DNA from: Umboniibacter marinipuniceus
Lineage (GTDB): Bacteria; Pseudomonadota; Gammaproteobacteria; Pseudomonadales; DSM-25080
Direction: 5' to 3'
NCBI RefSeq assembly: GCF_003688415.1
Contig: NZ_REFJ01000001.1
Location: 1 to 64,000, forward strand
Length of the DNA: 64,000 nucleotides
Shown here: piece after piece, positions 17,819 to 28,911 of the stretch
Layout: each line of letters opens with the position of its first letter
How positions within the stretch are numbered: the first letter of the stretch is position 1
Program-made: the position numbers and the translations under genes
Notes under the pieces: generated by a model
Told to the model about the DNA's origin: nothing
Database searches by the model: none
What the model saw: only the letters and a program-made list of their open reading frames with translations

Positions 17819-18667
17819 TTATTCAATATTTTGGATCTGCTCGCGCATTTGCTCTATGAGTACTTTCATTTCCACCGCACTCTGTGTGGTCTGAGGGCTG
17901 ATGGACTTAGAGCTCAATGTATTCGCCTCTCTGTTCAGCTCCTGCATCAAGAAATCAAGTCTCCGCCCAATGGCGCCCTTCTGCGCACAGACCCTAGCGA
18001 CTTCGTCCAGATGCGCAACTAGCCGATCAATCTCTTCTTCCACATCCGCCTTGTGCGCCATCATGACGAACTCGGCTTCAATTCGCTCTGGGTCCAACGT
18101 ATCTTGTAGCTCCGCCAAACGCTCTGTCAGCCGGTCGCGCTGCTTCTGCAACAGGCCTGGCATCACCGCCGCTACACTCGCCACTTCAGCTCTCATTGCG
18201 TTAATTCGCTCATCAATCATCCCCGCAATGGCTTTGCCCTCACGCTTTCGATTGTCAATGAGCTCCATGATCGCCTGATCTAAACATTGTCTGATGGCCG
18301 CATCAAACTCCTCACTTTCATACTTAGCTTCTACCACCACGCCCGGCCAGCGCAGGACTTCCATGGTGCTAATCGTAGCGGCAGGATCAATTTGTCGGCT
18401 GGCTTCCGTGAGCTTCGCAACCAACTCTGCATCCAAACTCAAACTTTGCGCCGACTCCGCCAGCTGAAGGGTTAAGGTCGCGTCTACCTTGCCACGGGAT
18501 AATTTGCTGCGCAGGCGCTCTCGCACCATCACATCCAGATTACGCGCAGACTCGGGCAGGCGAATATACGGCTCCAAGTAACGATGGTTAACACTTTTTA
18601 ATTCCCAAGTTACAGAGCCCCATTCGGTATTGATATTGGCACGAGCGAAGGCGGTCATTGATAGCAT
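17819..18667 (-). CDS. yicC: YicC family endoribonuclease
   Basis: A 282-residue protein with the family start MLSMTAFARA, the SVNHRYLE motif (ELKSVNHRYLEPYIRLP) and the C-terminal GRRLDFLMQELNREANTLSSK block. YicC-type proteins are stress-linked endoribonucleases; E. coli YicC promotes degradation of the small RNA RyhB. The C-terminal half is largely helical and acidic. It lies next to the divergent rph gene, the same neighbourhood as in Pseudomonas and E. coli. Confidence 0.93.
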   Translation of the reverse strand: MLSMTAFARANINTEWGSVTWELKSVNHRYLEPYIRLPESARNLDVMVRERLRSKLSRGKVDATLTLQLAESAQSLSLDAELVAKLTEASRQIDPAATISTMEVLRWPGVVVEAKYESEEFDAAIRQCLDQAIMELIDNRKREGKAIAGMIDERINAMRAEVASVAAVMPGLLQKQRDRLTERLAELQDTLDPERIEAEFVMMAHKADVEEEIDRLVAHLDEVARVCAQKGAIGRRLDFLMQELNREANTLSSKSISPQTTQSAVEMKVLIEQMREQIQNIE

Positions 18668-18766
18668 GGAATACTCCCACTGGATTAAAAAAATAATGTT
18701 AGCACATGCAGCCTTGCTACTGTGCGGTATACTCTATAGCTAACTTACTCAACGAGAAGCTCTACT

Positions 18767-19477
18767 ATGACTCAAAGACCGAGTGGCCGTCTTCCAGACG
18801 AAATGCGAAACGTCTCGATCGTTAAAGATTTTACCTGTCACGCTGAAGGCTCAGTGCTCATTTCCGTGGGCAACACCAAAGTTATCTGCACGGCATCAAT
18901 TAGTGAAGGTGTTCCGCACTTTTTGCGCGGGCAAGGTCAAGGTTGGATCACCGCCGAGTACGGAATGCTTCCTCGTTCCACTGGCTCACGGATGAATCGC
19001 GAAGCAGCCCGCGGCAAGCAAACAGGTAGGACCGTAGAAATTCAAAGATTGATTGGCCGCAGCCTTCGAGCTGGTGTAGACATGAAAGCACTGGGTGAAA
19101 ACACCATCACCATTGACTGTGATGTCATTCAAGCCGATGGCGGTACACGAACCGCTTCAATCACCGGCGGCTGCGTTGCTCTGAATATTGCGCTAGAAGC
19201 CTGGGTTGCGAAAGGAAAGCTTAAATCGAATCCGTTGGTTCGCTGGATCACGGCAATCTCGGCAGGGGTCTACCAAGGTACACCGGTACTTGATTTAGAC
19301 TATCCCGAAGATTCGGAAGCCGACACCGATATGAACGTCATCATGACCGATGAGGGTGGATTCATCGAGATTCAAGGTACTGCAGAGGGCAAACCTTTCA
19401 CTGGTGAGCACCTTAACTCGCTGCTCGCGTTGGCGCAGAAAGGATGCGAAGAGTTGCTTGCCATCCAGAAGGCGTAA
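18767..19477 (+). CDS. rph: Ribonuclease PH
   Basis: A 236-residue phosphorolytic 3'-5' exoribonuclease that trims tRNA precursors. Conserved blocks are [11 protein letters not shown] at the start, [38 protein letters not shown] (phosphate and RNA binding) and the catalytic [19 protein letters not shown]. Length fits the family (about 238). It is divergent from yicC with a 99-bp gap. TATACT in that gap could be its -10, but no good -35 is visible. Confidence 0.98.
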   Translation: MTQRPSGRLPDEMRNVSIVKDFTCHAEGSVLISVGNTKVICTASISEGVPHFLRGQGQGWITAEYGMLPRSTGSRMNREAARGKQTGRTVEIQRLIGRSLRAGVDMKALGENTITIDCDVIQADGGTRTASITGGCVALNIALEAWVAKGKLKSNPLVRWITAISAGVYQGTPVLDLDYPEDSEADTDMNVIMTDEGGFIEIQGTAEGKPFTGEHLNSLLALAQKGCEELLAIQKA

Positions 19478-19508
19478 ACGAGCTTTACTAATTCGACTAG
19501 GGTATCGG

Positions 19509-20285
19509 CTAAAATAGCTCGATATCGTAGTCGATGATTACCGGAGCATGCGACCCAAAGCTTTTGGTCTTGTAAACAACGCCATATTCAACGGCGCCAG
19601 ATAAGCTCTCTGAAATGACTTGATAGTCAATTCGCCAGCCATCACCTTCACCTAACTCACCGCTAGGCCACCAGGTAAATTCATCTTTATCCTTGTTGAC
19701 CTTGCGAAACGCATCTACGTAGCCGATATCATTGAATAGCTGCGTCATCCACTTCCGCTCAAACGGGAGTGCTCCAGAGGAGTCAGCATTCGCCTCAAAG
19801 TTCTCAACGTCATAGTCGCGGTGAATTTGGTTCCAATTACCACAAATAATGTATTCACGGCGCTTACGGGTAATCTTTGAAAGGTGCGCCTGTAGGTCAT
19901 CGAAGAACTGTATTTTGTCTTCTAACGATTGAACCTCAGAGGTAGCGCCTGGCGCTAGCAAAGAGCCAATGGAGATGCCCTCAAAATCAGCTTGCACATA
20001 TCGGCCATCCATATCGATACCACTAGCGAAGCCAAAGCCGGTCATAATGGCCTTCGGTGGCTGACGAGTATAAATTCCTACGCCGCAGTAGGTACCATCT
20101 GGCGAATCAAAGAAATAGCCGAAATAGCCTTCAAGTTGATACTCGGGCTCCCAGGCTAAATCAGGTTCGGGCCGGCGCATGTCCTGCAGACAAATGACAT
20201 CAGCATCCTGCGTTCTCAGCCAATCAAACAGGCCATTGCCAATAGCATTATCAATACCATCGACGCAAAGCGTAATAACTCTCAT
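19509..20285 (-). CDS. crc: Crc-type catabolite repression regulator (degenerate exonuclease III fold)
   Basis: A 258-residue protein of the exonuclease III/EEP family. It resembles Pseudomonas Crc along its length (for example KRRREYI, GYVDAFR, WRIDYQVIS) and lies in the Crc position between rph and pyrE. Key nuclease residues are lost. The N-terminal FNxNG motif of ExoIII reads CVDG (residues 7-10), the metal-binding Glu34 region is CLQD with Asp35, GDxN is GNWN (149-152), and the final SDHAP is SHAP. Asp220 and His246 remain. Pseudomonas Crc has no nuclease activity and assists Hfq in blocking translation of catabolic mRNAs; I infer the same here. A good promoter is present at 20310-20338. 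Confidence 0.85.
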   Translation of the reverse strand: MRVITLCVDGIDNAIGNGLFDWLRTQDADVICLQDMRRPEPDLAWEPEYQLEGYFGYFFDSPDGTYCGVGIYTRQPPKAIMTGFGFASGIDMDGRYVQADFEGISIGSLLAPGATSEVQSLEDKIQFFDDLQAHLSKITRKRREYIICGNWNQIHRDYDVENFEANADSSGALPFERKWMTQLFNDIGYVDAFRKVNKDKDEFTWWPSGELGEGDGWRIDYQVISESLSGAVEYGVVYKTKSFGSHAPVIIDYDIELF

Positions 20286-20309
20286 TAAGTATCCCTAAAA
20301 AATGCGCGT

Positions 20310-20338
20310 ATAATAGTTAGATCGCACAGTCGTGTTAA
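20310..20338 (-). promoter_or_regulatory. Predicted crc promoter
   Basis: On the minus strand TTAACA (20333-20338), a 17-bp spacer and TATTAT (20310-20315) lie 25 bp before the crc start. The same bases on the plus strand read TATAAT (20309-20314), which could serve as the -10 of the divergent pyrE, though its -35 is weak. Confidence 0.6.
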
Positions 20339-20387
20339 TCTTATTAATACTTCTTTACCTAACGTTAGCAACTTTTGGGATATTCGC

Positions 20388-21029
20388 ATGGAACTCCACC
20401 AAGAAAATTACTTAAAGCTCGCAATTGAAGCCGAGGCACTCGGATTTGGACAATTCACATTGAAGTCCGGTCGAACTAGCCCCTATTTCTTTAACGCCGG
20501 AAAATTTAAAACCGGTAAGACGCTTGCACTACTGGGCAAAGCTTATGCTAAAGCTATTGTTGACAGCGGCGTAGAATACGATGTTCTATTTGGGCCTGCC
20601 TACAAGGGTATCCCCCTAGCTGCAGCCACGGCTGTTGCACTAGCAACTGATCATGGTATCGATATTCCGTGGACATTCAACCGTAAAGAGGCAAAAGATC
20701 ACGGCGAGGGCGGCAAACTTGTGGGTGCCGACATCGAAAATCAGCGCGTGCTAATTATTGATGACGTCATTACCGCGGGTACCGCGATTAGAGAAGTGAT
20801 TGATATTTTAGCTGCCAACAGTGCGAGTTGTGCAGGCGTTTGTATCGGGCTAGATCGTAAAGAGCGCGGCCAGGGAACGCTGTCAGCAATTCAAGAAGTT
20901 GAGCGCGACTTCAATGTTCCGGTTCTCTCAATCATGACAATTGACCACATTATCGAATGGCTCAACACTCAAAACGAGCAGCAGCTTGTTGAAAAGATGA
21001 CCAGCTACCGTAATGACTACGGCGTTTAA
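20388..21029 (+). CDS. pyrE: Orotate phosphoribosyltransferase PyrE
   Basis: A 213-residue pyrimidine synthesis enzyme joining orotate and PRPP to form OMP. The PRPP-binding loop is [16 protein letters not shown]. The flexible catalytic loop is [11 protein letters not shown], and [10 protein letters not shown] near the N-terminus is the family signature. Length is the same as in E. coli (213). GGGA lies 7 nt before the ATG. It is not in an operon with rph here, so E. coli-style rph-pyrE attenuation does not apply; a DUF4124 gene follows after 12 bp. Confidence 0.98.
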   Translation: MELHQENYLKLAIEAEALGFGQFTLKSGRTSPYFFNAGKFKTGKTLALLGKAYAKAIVDSGVEYDVLFGPAYKGIPLAAATAVALATDHGIDIPWTFNRKEAKDHGEGGKLVGADIENQRVLIIDDVITAGTAIREVIDILAANSASCAGVCIGLDRKERGQGTLSAIQEVERDFNVPVLSIMTIDHIIEWLNTQNEQQLVEKMTSYRNDYGV

Positions 21030-21041
21030 ACAGGAGTTTCA

Positions 21042-21620
21042 ATGCGTTTTCCACAGCCGCTTTTAGCCGCACTAATACTATTCTTTTCTAGCACGAGTGC
21101 TATTGCCGATTTCTATCGTTACCACGACGAGCACGGCAAGCTTGTTGTCGCCTATCGCCTCACGCCAGAGGCGATTCAGCAGGGCTACGAGGTGATCAAT
21201 TCTCAGGGGGTTGTCGTCGCGGTCATTGAGCCGGCAAAGACAGAGAGTGACCTCGAGGCCGAGCGATCAGCCGCCGAGCAGCGCGAATATGATTTGCGCC
21301 TACTGATGACCTATGGCAATTCAGATGAGCTAAAGGATGCGATTGAGCGTCGCGAGTCGGCCTTAGCGGACGAAATAAGCCTAATGAAAACTAAGCTCGA
21401 AGATACCCGTGTAAGCCTCCGAGCTACCGAAGATCGAGCCGGCCTTGAAGAGCGCCAAGATGGTGTAGTCAGTGAGGCTACAGCTGGGGCACTAGAACAG
21501 TTTCGCGCGCAAATCGTATCACTGAGTAGTGAAATTGTGACGCTTGAAGGCGCGTATCAGGAAAATCAAAAGGAAAACGAAGTTGAATTAGCGAGACTTA
21601 GAGAGCTACTGGGCGAGTGA
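21042..21620 (+). CDS. DUF4124-domain periplasmic protein with coiled coil
   Basis: A 192-residue exported protein. The signal peptide ends at about residue 22 (SSTSAIA). The DUF4124 module follows at once (FYRYHDEHGKLVV), a small beta domain common in secreted proteobacterial proteins. Residues about 70-190 are charged and heptad-like (long runs of E, K, R, L), predicting a coiled coil. A DUF4124 protein also sits beside crc/pyrE in Pseudomonas, so the linkage is conserved, but its function is not known. An inverted repeat spans its stop codon. Confidence 0.7.
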   Translation: MRFPQPLLAALILFFSSTSAIADFYRYHDEHGKLVVAYRLTPEAIQQGYEVINSQGVVVAVIEPAKTESDLEAERSAAEQREYDLRLLMTYGNSDELKDAIERRESALADEISLMKTKLEDTRVSLRATEDRAGLEERQDGVVSEATAGALEQFRAQIVSLSSEIVTLEGAYQENQKENEVELARLRELLGE

Positions 21621-21633
21621 ATACCCAGTAGCT
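21604..21633. repeat. Inverted repeat at the convergent DUF4124 gene and slmA ends
   Basis: AGCTACTGGG (21604-21613) and CCCAGTAGCT (21624-21633) form a perfect 10-bp stem with a 10-nt loop that contains the TGA stop of the upstream gene. No T-run follows on either side. It lies 8 bp before the convergent slmA stop and may act as a two-way transcript end. Confidence 0.5.
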
Positions 21634-21641
21634 GTTAATGG

Positions 21642-22235
21642 CTATCGAAAGAATCCAGTCATCAGGAACTGGTATTGATCACGCCAACCTTCAGTTGGCG
21701 AGCGGCGATAGCCGGAGCGGACAAACTGCCCCATGCGCCCTTCTACACAACTGATCAGTAGGTTAGCGCCTTCAGTAACCGTTAAGGTTGGGCGCAAACC
21801 TTCCCTTAATTCTGCCTCGCGGAGAATTTGTTTAATCTGCGTTTCGACGCGCTCAAAAAACTTCACGACTCGAGCGTGAAGCTTCGCGTTCTCTCCAGCT
21901 AGCGCGTCGCCCACTAAGATTCGAGCCATGCCAGGGTTGCGCTCACAAAAGCCTAACAGTAAGAACAAAATCGCATCACAACGCTCTAGCGCCGTTGTTT
22001 GATCTTTGATGATTTTCGAAATGCGCTCGAACACAGTGGTTTCGATAAATTCGATCAACGCCTCGAACATCTTAGTTTTGCTCGGGAAGTGTCGATACAA
22101 TGCCGCTTCAGAGACGCCTACTTCTTGAGCAAGCTTGGCGGTTGTAATTCGTCCCTCTAAGTCCTGCTCGAGCATTCCCGCGAGCGCTTGCAAAATATGT
22201 TGCTTGCGCGAAATTTTTTGCTCTGTAACTGTCAT
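21642..22235 (-). CDS. slmA: Nucleoid occlusion factor SlmA (TetR family)
   Basis: A 197-residue TetR-type protein that binds SlmA sites on the chromosome and blocks FtsZ ring assembly over the nucleoid. The start region (ISRKQHILQALAGMLE), the helix-turn-helix at about 31-51 (TTAKLAQEVGVSEAALYRHF) and the C-terminal CVEGRMGQFVRSGYRRSP block are characteristic of SlmA rather than of drug-sensing TetR proteins. Length matches E. coli (198). It lies beside argB and near pyrE, a conserved gammaproteobacterial location. Confidence 0.95.
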   Translation of the reverse strand: MTVTEQKISRKQHILQALAGMLEQDLEGRITTAKLAQEVGVSEAALYRHFPSKTKMFEALIEFIETTVFERISKIIKDQTTALERCDAILFLLLGFCERNPGMARILVGDALAGENAKLHARVVKFFERVETQIKQILREAELREGLRPTLTVTEGANLLISCVEGRMGQFVRSGYRRSPTEGWRDQYQFLMTGFFR

Positions 22236-22275
22236 AAATCCCCACGTAATAAGTCGTTATTCTACAGCTCAACGA

Positions 22276-25405
<3,130 letters not shown>

Positions 25406-25414
25406 TCAAACTCC

Positions 25415-26620
25415 TTACAGGCTAGCAGCTAGTATGGTGACTAACTGAGCGGCAATCTGGTTCTTGGCGGCCAAAGAAATTGACTGCTCGCTGGTCGCAG
25501 AAATCAACGTTACTGCATTATCGTCATGATTAAAGCCGGAGTCCGTGCGCGACACATCATTTGCCACAATCCAATCTAGTTGCTTGCGTGCTAACTTGTC
25601 TTTCGCATAGCGCACAACATCATTTGTTTCCGCCGCAAAGCCAACTACACATTGTGGTCGCTGTGGGTGTTTTGCTACCGAAGCAAGAATATCGGGGTTT
25701 TGCACCAAGACAAGCTGCAAATCGTCTGAGTCAACCTTCTTAAGTTTTTGCGGTGCACGCTGCGCGACGCGATAGTCGGAAACGGCCGCGGCAGCGATAA
25801 ATAGATCCACCCCCAGCGCATGCTCCATAGCCGCCGATAACATCTCCTCTGCCGTTTCAACGGCAATGACTTCCGCCCTATCTACGGGAGAGATATTCAC
25901 CGGCCCACTAATCAGCTTAACCGTTGCGCCCGCTTCAATACACGCTTGCGCCAGTGCGTAGCCCATCTTCCCGGAGCTATGGTTTGACAGGAATCGAACG
26001 GGATCGATGGGTTCTCTGGTTGGCCCCGCGGTGATACACACGGTCTTTCCAACTAAGGAGCCCGTATTGAACTGATCAGCCGTAAGCTTCACCAGATCAT
26101 TCGGATCCAACATTCGCCCCAAGCCAACATCACCACAAGCTTGGCTGCCAGAATCCGGTCCAAACTGTTTAACTGAGCGCGCCGCCAGGAGCTTGAGATT
26201 CTCTTGCGTAGCAGTACTGGCCCACATTTGTTGATTCATGGCCGGCGCGATGGCTATTGGTGCAGAGGTGGCCAAACAAACTGTGGTAAGTAGGTCATTT
26301 CCCATCCCTACTGCGAAGCGAGCGATAAAATCTGCCGAGGCGGGTGCAACAACCACCAAATCGGCCCACTTAGCGAGCTCAATATGACCCATTGCGGCCT
26401 CAGCTTCTGTATTGAGAAGATCAATACCTACCGAATTGCCGGATAGCGCCTGGAGGGTAAGCGGGGTTATAAATTCCTGTGCCGCCGGTGTCATTACAAC
26501 TCGAACGTCGGCGCCCCAGTCTTTGAGGCGTCTAATGAACTCCGCGCTCTTGTAGGCAGCAATGCCGCCTGTTACGCCGAGAAGGATTCGTTTATTCGCA
26601 AGTGCCGCTAGTTGTTCCAT
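25415..26620 (-). CDS. coaBC: Bifunctional phosphopantothenoylcysteine decarboxylase/synthetase CoaBC
   Basis: A 401-residue coenzyme A synthesis enzyme. The N-terminal CoaC flavoprotein half has the VTGGIAAYKS motif, catalytic His79 in MGHIELAKWAD, PAMN (126-129) and catalytic Cys162 in SQACGDVGLGRM. The C-terminal CoaB half starts near residue 190 with ITAGPTREPID and FLSNHSSGKMG, the CTP and phosphopantothenate site. In Pseudomonas a dut gene lies between coaBC and algC; here only 9 bp separate the two, so dut is not in this cluster. It is divergent from radC. Confidence 0.97.
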   Translation of the reverse strand: MEQLAALANKRILLGVTGGIAAYKSAEFIRRLKDWGADVRVVMTPAAQEFITPLTLQALSGNSVGIDLLNTEAEAAMGHIELAKWADLVVVAPASADFIARFAVGMGNDLLTTVCLATSAPIAIAPAMNQQMWASTATQENLKLLAARSVKQFGPDSGSQACGDVGLGRMLDPNDLVKLTADQFNTGSLVGKTVCITAGPTREPIDPVRFLSNHSSGKMGYALAQACIEAGATVKLISGPVNISPVDRAEVIAVETAEEMLSAAMEHALGVDLFIAAAAVSDYRVAQRAPQKLKKVDSDDLQLVLVQNPDILASVAKHPQRPQCVVGFAAETNDVVRYAKDKLARKQLDWIVANDVSRTDSGFNHDDNAVTLISATSEQSISLAAKNQIAAQLVTILAASL

Positions 26621-26684
26621 GGCTTAAACAAGACTCGAAAAGGAAAATAAAAAGATACCACAACCCCAGCGAGGTGTGCAGCTT

Positions 26685-27314
26685 ATGTCGAACGCTTTAC
26701 CGAAAAAAAACGTTGATCACAGTTTCAACCAAATCAGCAACTTTGAACTCTTTCAACAGCTATTCCAAGCGCTTAACGGCCAGGACTTGAACGCGCTATA
26801 CACTATCAAGGAGAACAACTCTCTGCACCAGCTCGTGGGGCTATGCAGGACCGAATCATGTTATCTAGAACTCAACCTGGCACTCCAGCTCGTTCAGGAG
26901 TTTAACCGTCGCTACCTAAGCGAAGGTCTTCAGCGAACCACCTTTTTTAATGACCCTAATGACGTCAAGCGCTTCCTACTCGCCGAGCTTTCTCAGCGGC
27001 GCCGGGAGCGCTTCATCGCGCTATTCCTCGATAATCAGCATCGCCTCATTCAAAGGCGAGTGCTCTTCAAGGGAACCATTAACGCAGCTCAAGTCTACCC
27101 ACGAGAAGTCGTTCGCGCCGCCATCGACCTCAATGCCGCGGCAGTTATCTTTGCCCACAACCACCCTTCAGGCATTGCTGAGCCTAGTGACGCGGACAGA
27201 CGGATTACCGATCGACTTATTAACGCTCTTTCACTCATAGATATACGTGTTCTCGACCATTTTGTTGTTGGCGATAGCGAGGTAATATCCTTTGCAGAAC
27301 GAGGTTGGGTCTAG
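26685..27314 (+). CDS. radC: RadC family (JAB/MPN domain) protein with divergent N-terminus
   Basis: A 209-residue protein. The C-terminal MPN+ domain is complete: HNHPSG with His158 and His160, and Asp171 in EPSDAD, the expected JAMM zinc ligands. The N-terminal region is unusual. The RadC consensus 'LSDAELLAILLRTG' and the helix-hairpin-helix 'GIGxAKA' are not recognisable; residues 48-75 (LHQLVGLCRTESCYLELNLALQL) seem to take their place. GAGGT is 9 nt before ATG 26685, which I prefer over GTG 26676. Its biochemical role is unsettled in all bacteria. Position coaBC-radC-rpmB-rpmG is canonical. Confidence 0.85.
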   Translation: MSNALPKKNVDHSFNQISNFELFQQLFQALNGQDLNALYTIKENNSLHQLVGLCRTESCYLELNLALQLVQEFNRRYLSEGLQRTTFFNDPNDVKRFLLAELSQRRRERFIALFLDNQHRLIQRRVLFKGTINAAQVYPREVVRAAIDLNAAAVIFAHNHPSGIAEPSDADRRITDRLINALSLIDIRVLDHFVVGDSEVISFAERGWV

Positions 27315-27334
27315 CCCATTAAAATGTGTATAAT
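27305..27334 (+). promoter_or_regulatory. Possible distal rpmB promoter
   Basis: TTGGGT (27305-27310), an 18-bp spacer and a perfect TATAAT (27329-27334). The -35 is weak and lies inside the end of radC. Confidence 0.4.
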
Positions 27335-27407
27335 GCTGGCTCGTTTTTTCGACTGGCGCACGAAAGTACCGATCAGCACGAAAATTAGGCAATTTTTGAG
27401 TTTTTTC

Positions 27408-27436
27408 TTGTTAATGCCTTGCTGTTCTGGTATAAA
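27408..27436 (+). promoter_or_regulatory. Predicted main promoter of rpmB-rpmG
   Basis: TTGTTA (27408-27413), a 17-bp spacer and TATAAA (27431-27436), with TG one base before the -10 (extended -10). It leaves a leader of about 100 nt before rpmB. Confidence 0.65.
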
Positions 27437-27450
27437 ACGCGACCTCCAAC

Positions 27451-27506
27451 GGGTTAAAAACCCAAACGAAGACAGAATTCGGATTTCGCCCGACGTTTAA
27501 TCGGGC
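27451..27506 (+). promoter_or_regulatory. Structured rpmB leader with two hairpins
   Basis: GGGTT-AAA-AACCC (27451-27463) and GCCCGA-(7 nt)-TCGGGC (27488-27506) lie in the untranslated leader between the main promoter and rpmB. No T-run follows either, so they are not terminators. Leaders of ribosomal protein operons often carry a binding site for autoregulation; that role is inferred here, not shown. Confidence 0.4.
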
Positions 27507-27543
27507 AACCAAGGCAACCGAGTAGATTTTTTGAGGCGATATC

Positions 27544-27780
27544 ATGTCTAAAGTATGTCAGGTTACAGGCAAGCGCCCAGTAACTGGAAACAATGTTTCA
27601 CACGCGAAAAACCGCACTAAGCGTCGTTTTGAGCCAAATTTGCACCACCACCGTTTTTGGGTTGAGTCTGAAAAGCGTTTCGTACGCCTTCGTCTTACTT
27701 CAAAGGGTATGCGTATCATTGACAAGAAAGGCATCGATGCCGTTCTTGCTGATATCCGCGCTCGTGGCGAATCTGTATAA
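27544..27780 (+). CDS. rpmB: 50S ribosomal protein L28
   Basis: A 78-residue protein with the start [12 protein letters not shown], the [18 protein letters not shown] core and the basic [19 protein letters not shown] segment, as in E. coli L28 (78 residues). GAGGCG lies just upstream. The gene is the first of rpmB-rpmG, with rpmG 28 bp downstream, and the pair ends at a strong intrinsic terminator. Confidence 0.99.
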   Translation: MSKVCQVTGKRPVTGNNVSHAKNRTKRRFEPNLHHHRFWVESEKRFVRLRLTSKGMRIIDKKGIDAVLADIRARGESV

Positions 27781-27808
27781 GCTTTAAAAGCATTTAGGAG
27801 TTTTTAAC

Positions 27809-27964
27809 ATGCGTGATAAAATCCGTTTAGTATCAAGCGCTAACACTGGTCACTTCTACACTACTGACAAGAACAAGCGCAACATGCCTGGAAAAATGGA
27901 GATCAAGAAGTACGATCCTGTTGTTCGCAAGCACGTTATGTACAAAGAAGCTAAGATCAAGTAA
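27809..27964 (+). CDS. rpmG: 50S ribosomal protein L33
   Basis: A 51-residue protein starting [19 protein letters not shown] and containing [20 protein letters not shown]. This is the cysteine-free form of L33, without the CxxC zinc ribbon found in some bacteria. AGGAG lies 8 nt before the ATG (27796-27800). It is cotranscribed with rpmB, and the stop is followed by a terminator after about 15 nt. Confidence 0.98.
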   Translation: MRDKIRLVSSANTGHFYTTDKNKRNMPGKMEIKKYDPVVRKHVMYKEAKIK

Positions 27965-27979
27965 TTGATCCTCTGCTCC

Positions 27980-28014
27980 AAAAAAAGCCCGGCTAAGTTA
28001 GTCGGGCTTTTTTT
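27980..28014 (+). terminator. Intrinsic terminator of rpmB-rpmG
   Basis: A 9-bp stem (27987-28007, one G-T pair) with a 3-nt loop is flanked by an A-run (27980-27986) and a T-run (28008-28014). This is a textbook factor-independent terminator. Confidence 0.92.
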
Positions 28015-28092
28015 ATGGCGGTTTACCCCAGTTGCCGCGCCCCGAAAAGCATTCTAAAGTAGCCTCTCATTCGTAGACGATAGCTTGCAATC

Positions 28093-28899
28093 ATGCCTGA
28101 ATTGCCCGAAGTAGAAACCACCAAGCGTGGTATTAAGCCGCACATCCAGCAGCAAGTGATTACCGGCATCCTTGTACGTCAAGCGCAGTTGCGCTGGCCG
28201 GTTTCACCTGAACTACAAAACCTCGTAGGCGAAACCATCGTAGGGGTACGGCGTAGAGCCAAATATCTGCTGATAGATACCGCCAAAGGCGCAATCATGA
28301 TTCACTTAGGTATGTCGGGTAGTCTGCGAATTATTGACCAGAGCGAGCCCCCCGGCTTTCACGACCATGTAGACTTGGAGCTTGGCTCGGTATCGCTTCG
28401 CTATACGGACCCTCGCCGCTTCGGTTGCTGGCTATTTGTGGCGCCGAACGCAAACCACGAACTACTTGCTAAGCTCGGCCCAGAGCCGCTGGAAGCTGAC
28501 TTTAAATACGATCAGTTTGCAGCCCAACTGCGCGCCACCAAGCGCCCCATAAAGCAGGCGATCATGGACAATAAAATTGTTGTCGGCGTAGGTAATATTT
28601 ATGCCAATGAAGCACTTTTTATGGCCAAGATCAGCCCCATAAGAGCGGCAAATAGAATTTCCGCCAAGCGCCTCCAAGCGCTCCATGAAGCCATTCGCAT
28701 TGTGCTCACGGAAGCCATAGAGCAAGGAGGCACCACGCTCAAAGACTTCGTCAGTGCCGATGGCCAACCCGGTTATTTTAAACAGTCGTTACACGTCTAT
28801 GGGCGAGGCGGTCTAGACTGTAGTGAGTGCAAACAAATACTAAAGGAAATACGCCTTGGTGGTCGCAGCACTGTCTACTGCCCAAACTGCCAACGATAG
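28093..28899 (+). CDS. mutM: Formamidopyrimidine-DNA glycosylase MutM (Fpg)
   Basis: A 268-residue DNA repair enzyme that removes 8-oxoguanine and nicks the abasic site. The N-terminal catalytic PELPEVET has Pro2 and Glu3. Lys57 in RRAKYLL contacts the DNA, and the helix-two-turn-helix is VGVGNIYANE. The C-terminal zinc finger has Cys243, Cys246, Cys263 and Cys266. All key residues are present and the length matches E. coli (269). It follows rpmG as in E. coli but has the terminator in between. Confidence 0.98.
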   Translation: MPELPEVETTKRGIKPHIQQQVITGILVRQAQLRWPVSPELQNLVGETIVGVRRRAKYLLIDTAKGAIMIHLGMSGSLRIIDQSEPPGFHDHVDLELGSVSLRYTDPRRFGCWLFVAPNANHELLAKLGPEPLEADFKYDQFAAQLRATKRPIKQAIMDNKIVVGVGNIYANEALFMAKISPIRAANRISAKRLQALHEAIRIVLTEAIEQGGTTLKDFVSADGQPGYFKQSLHVYGRGGLDCSECKQILKEIRLGGRSTVYCPNCQR

Positions 28900-28911
28900 A
28901 GGAATAACAAC

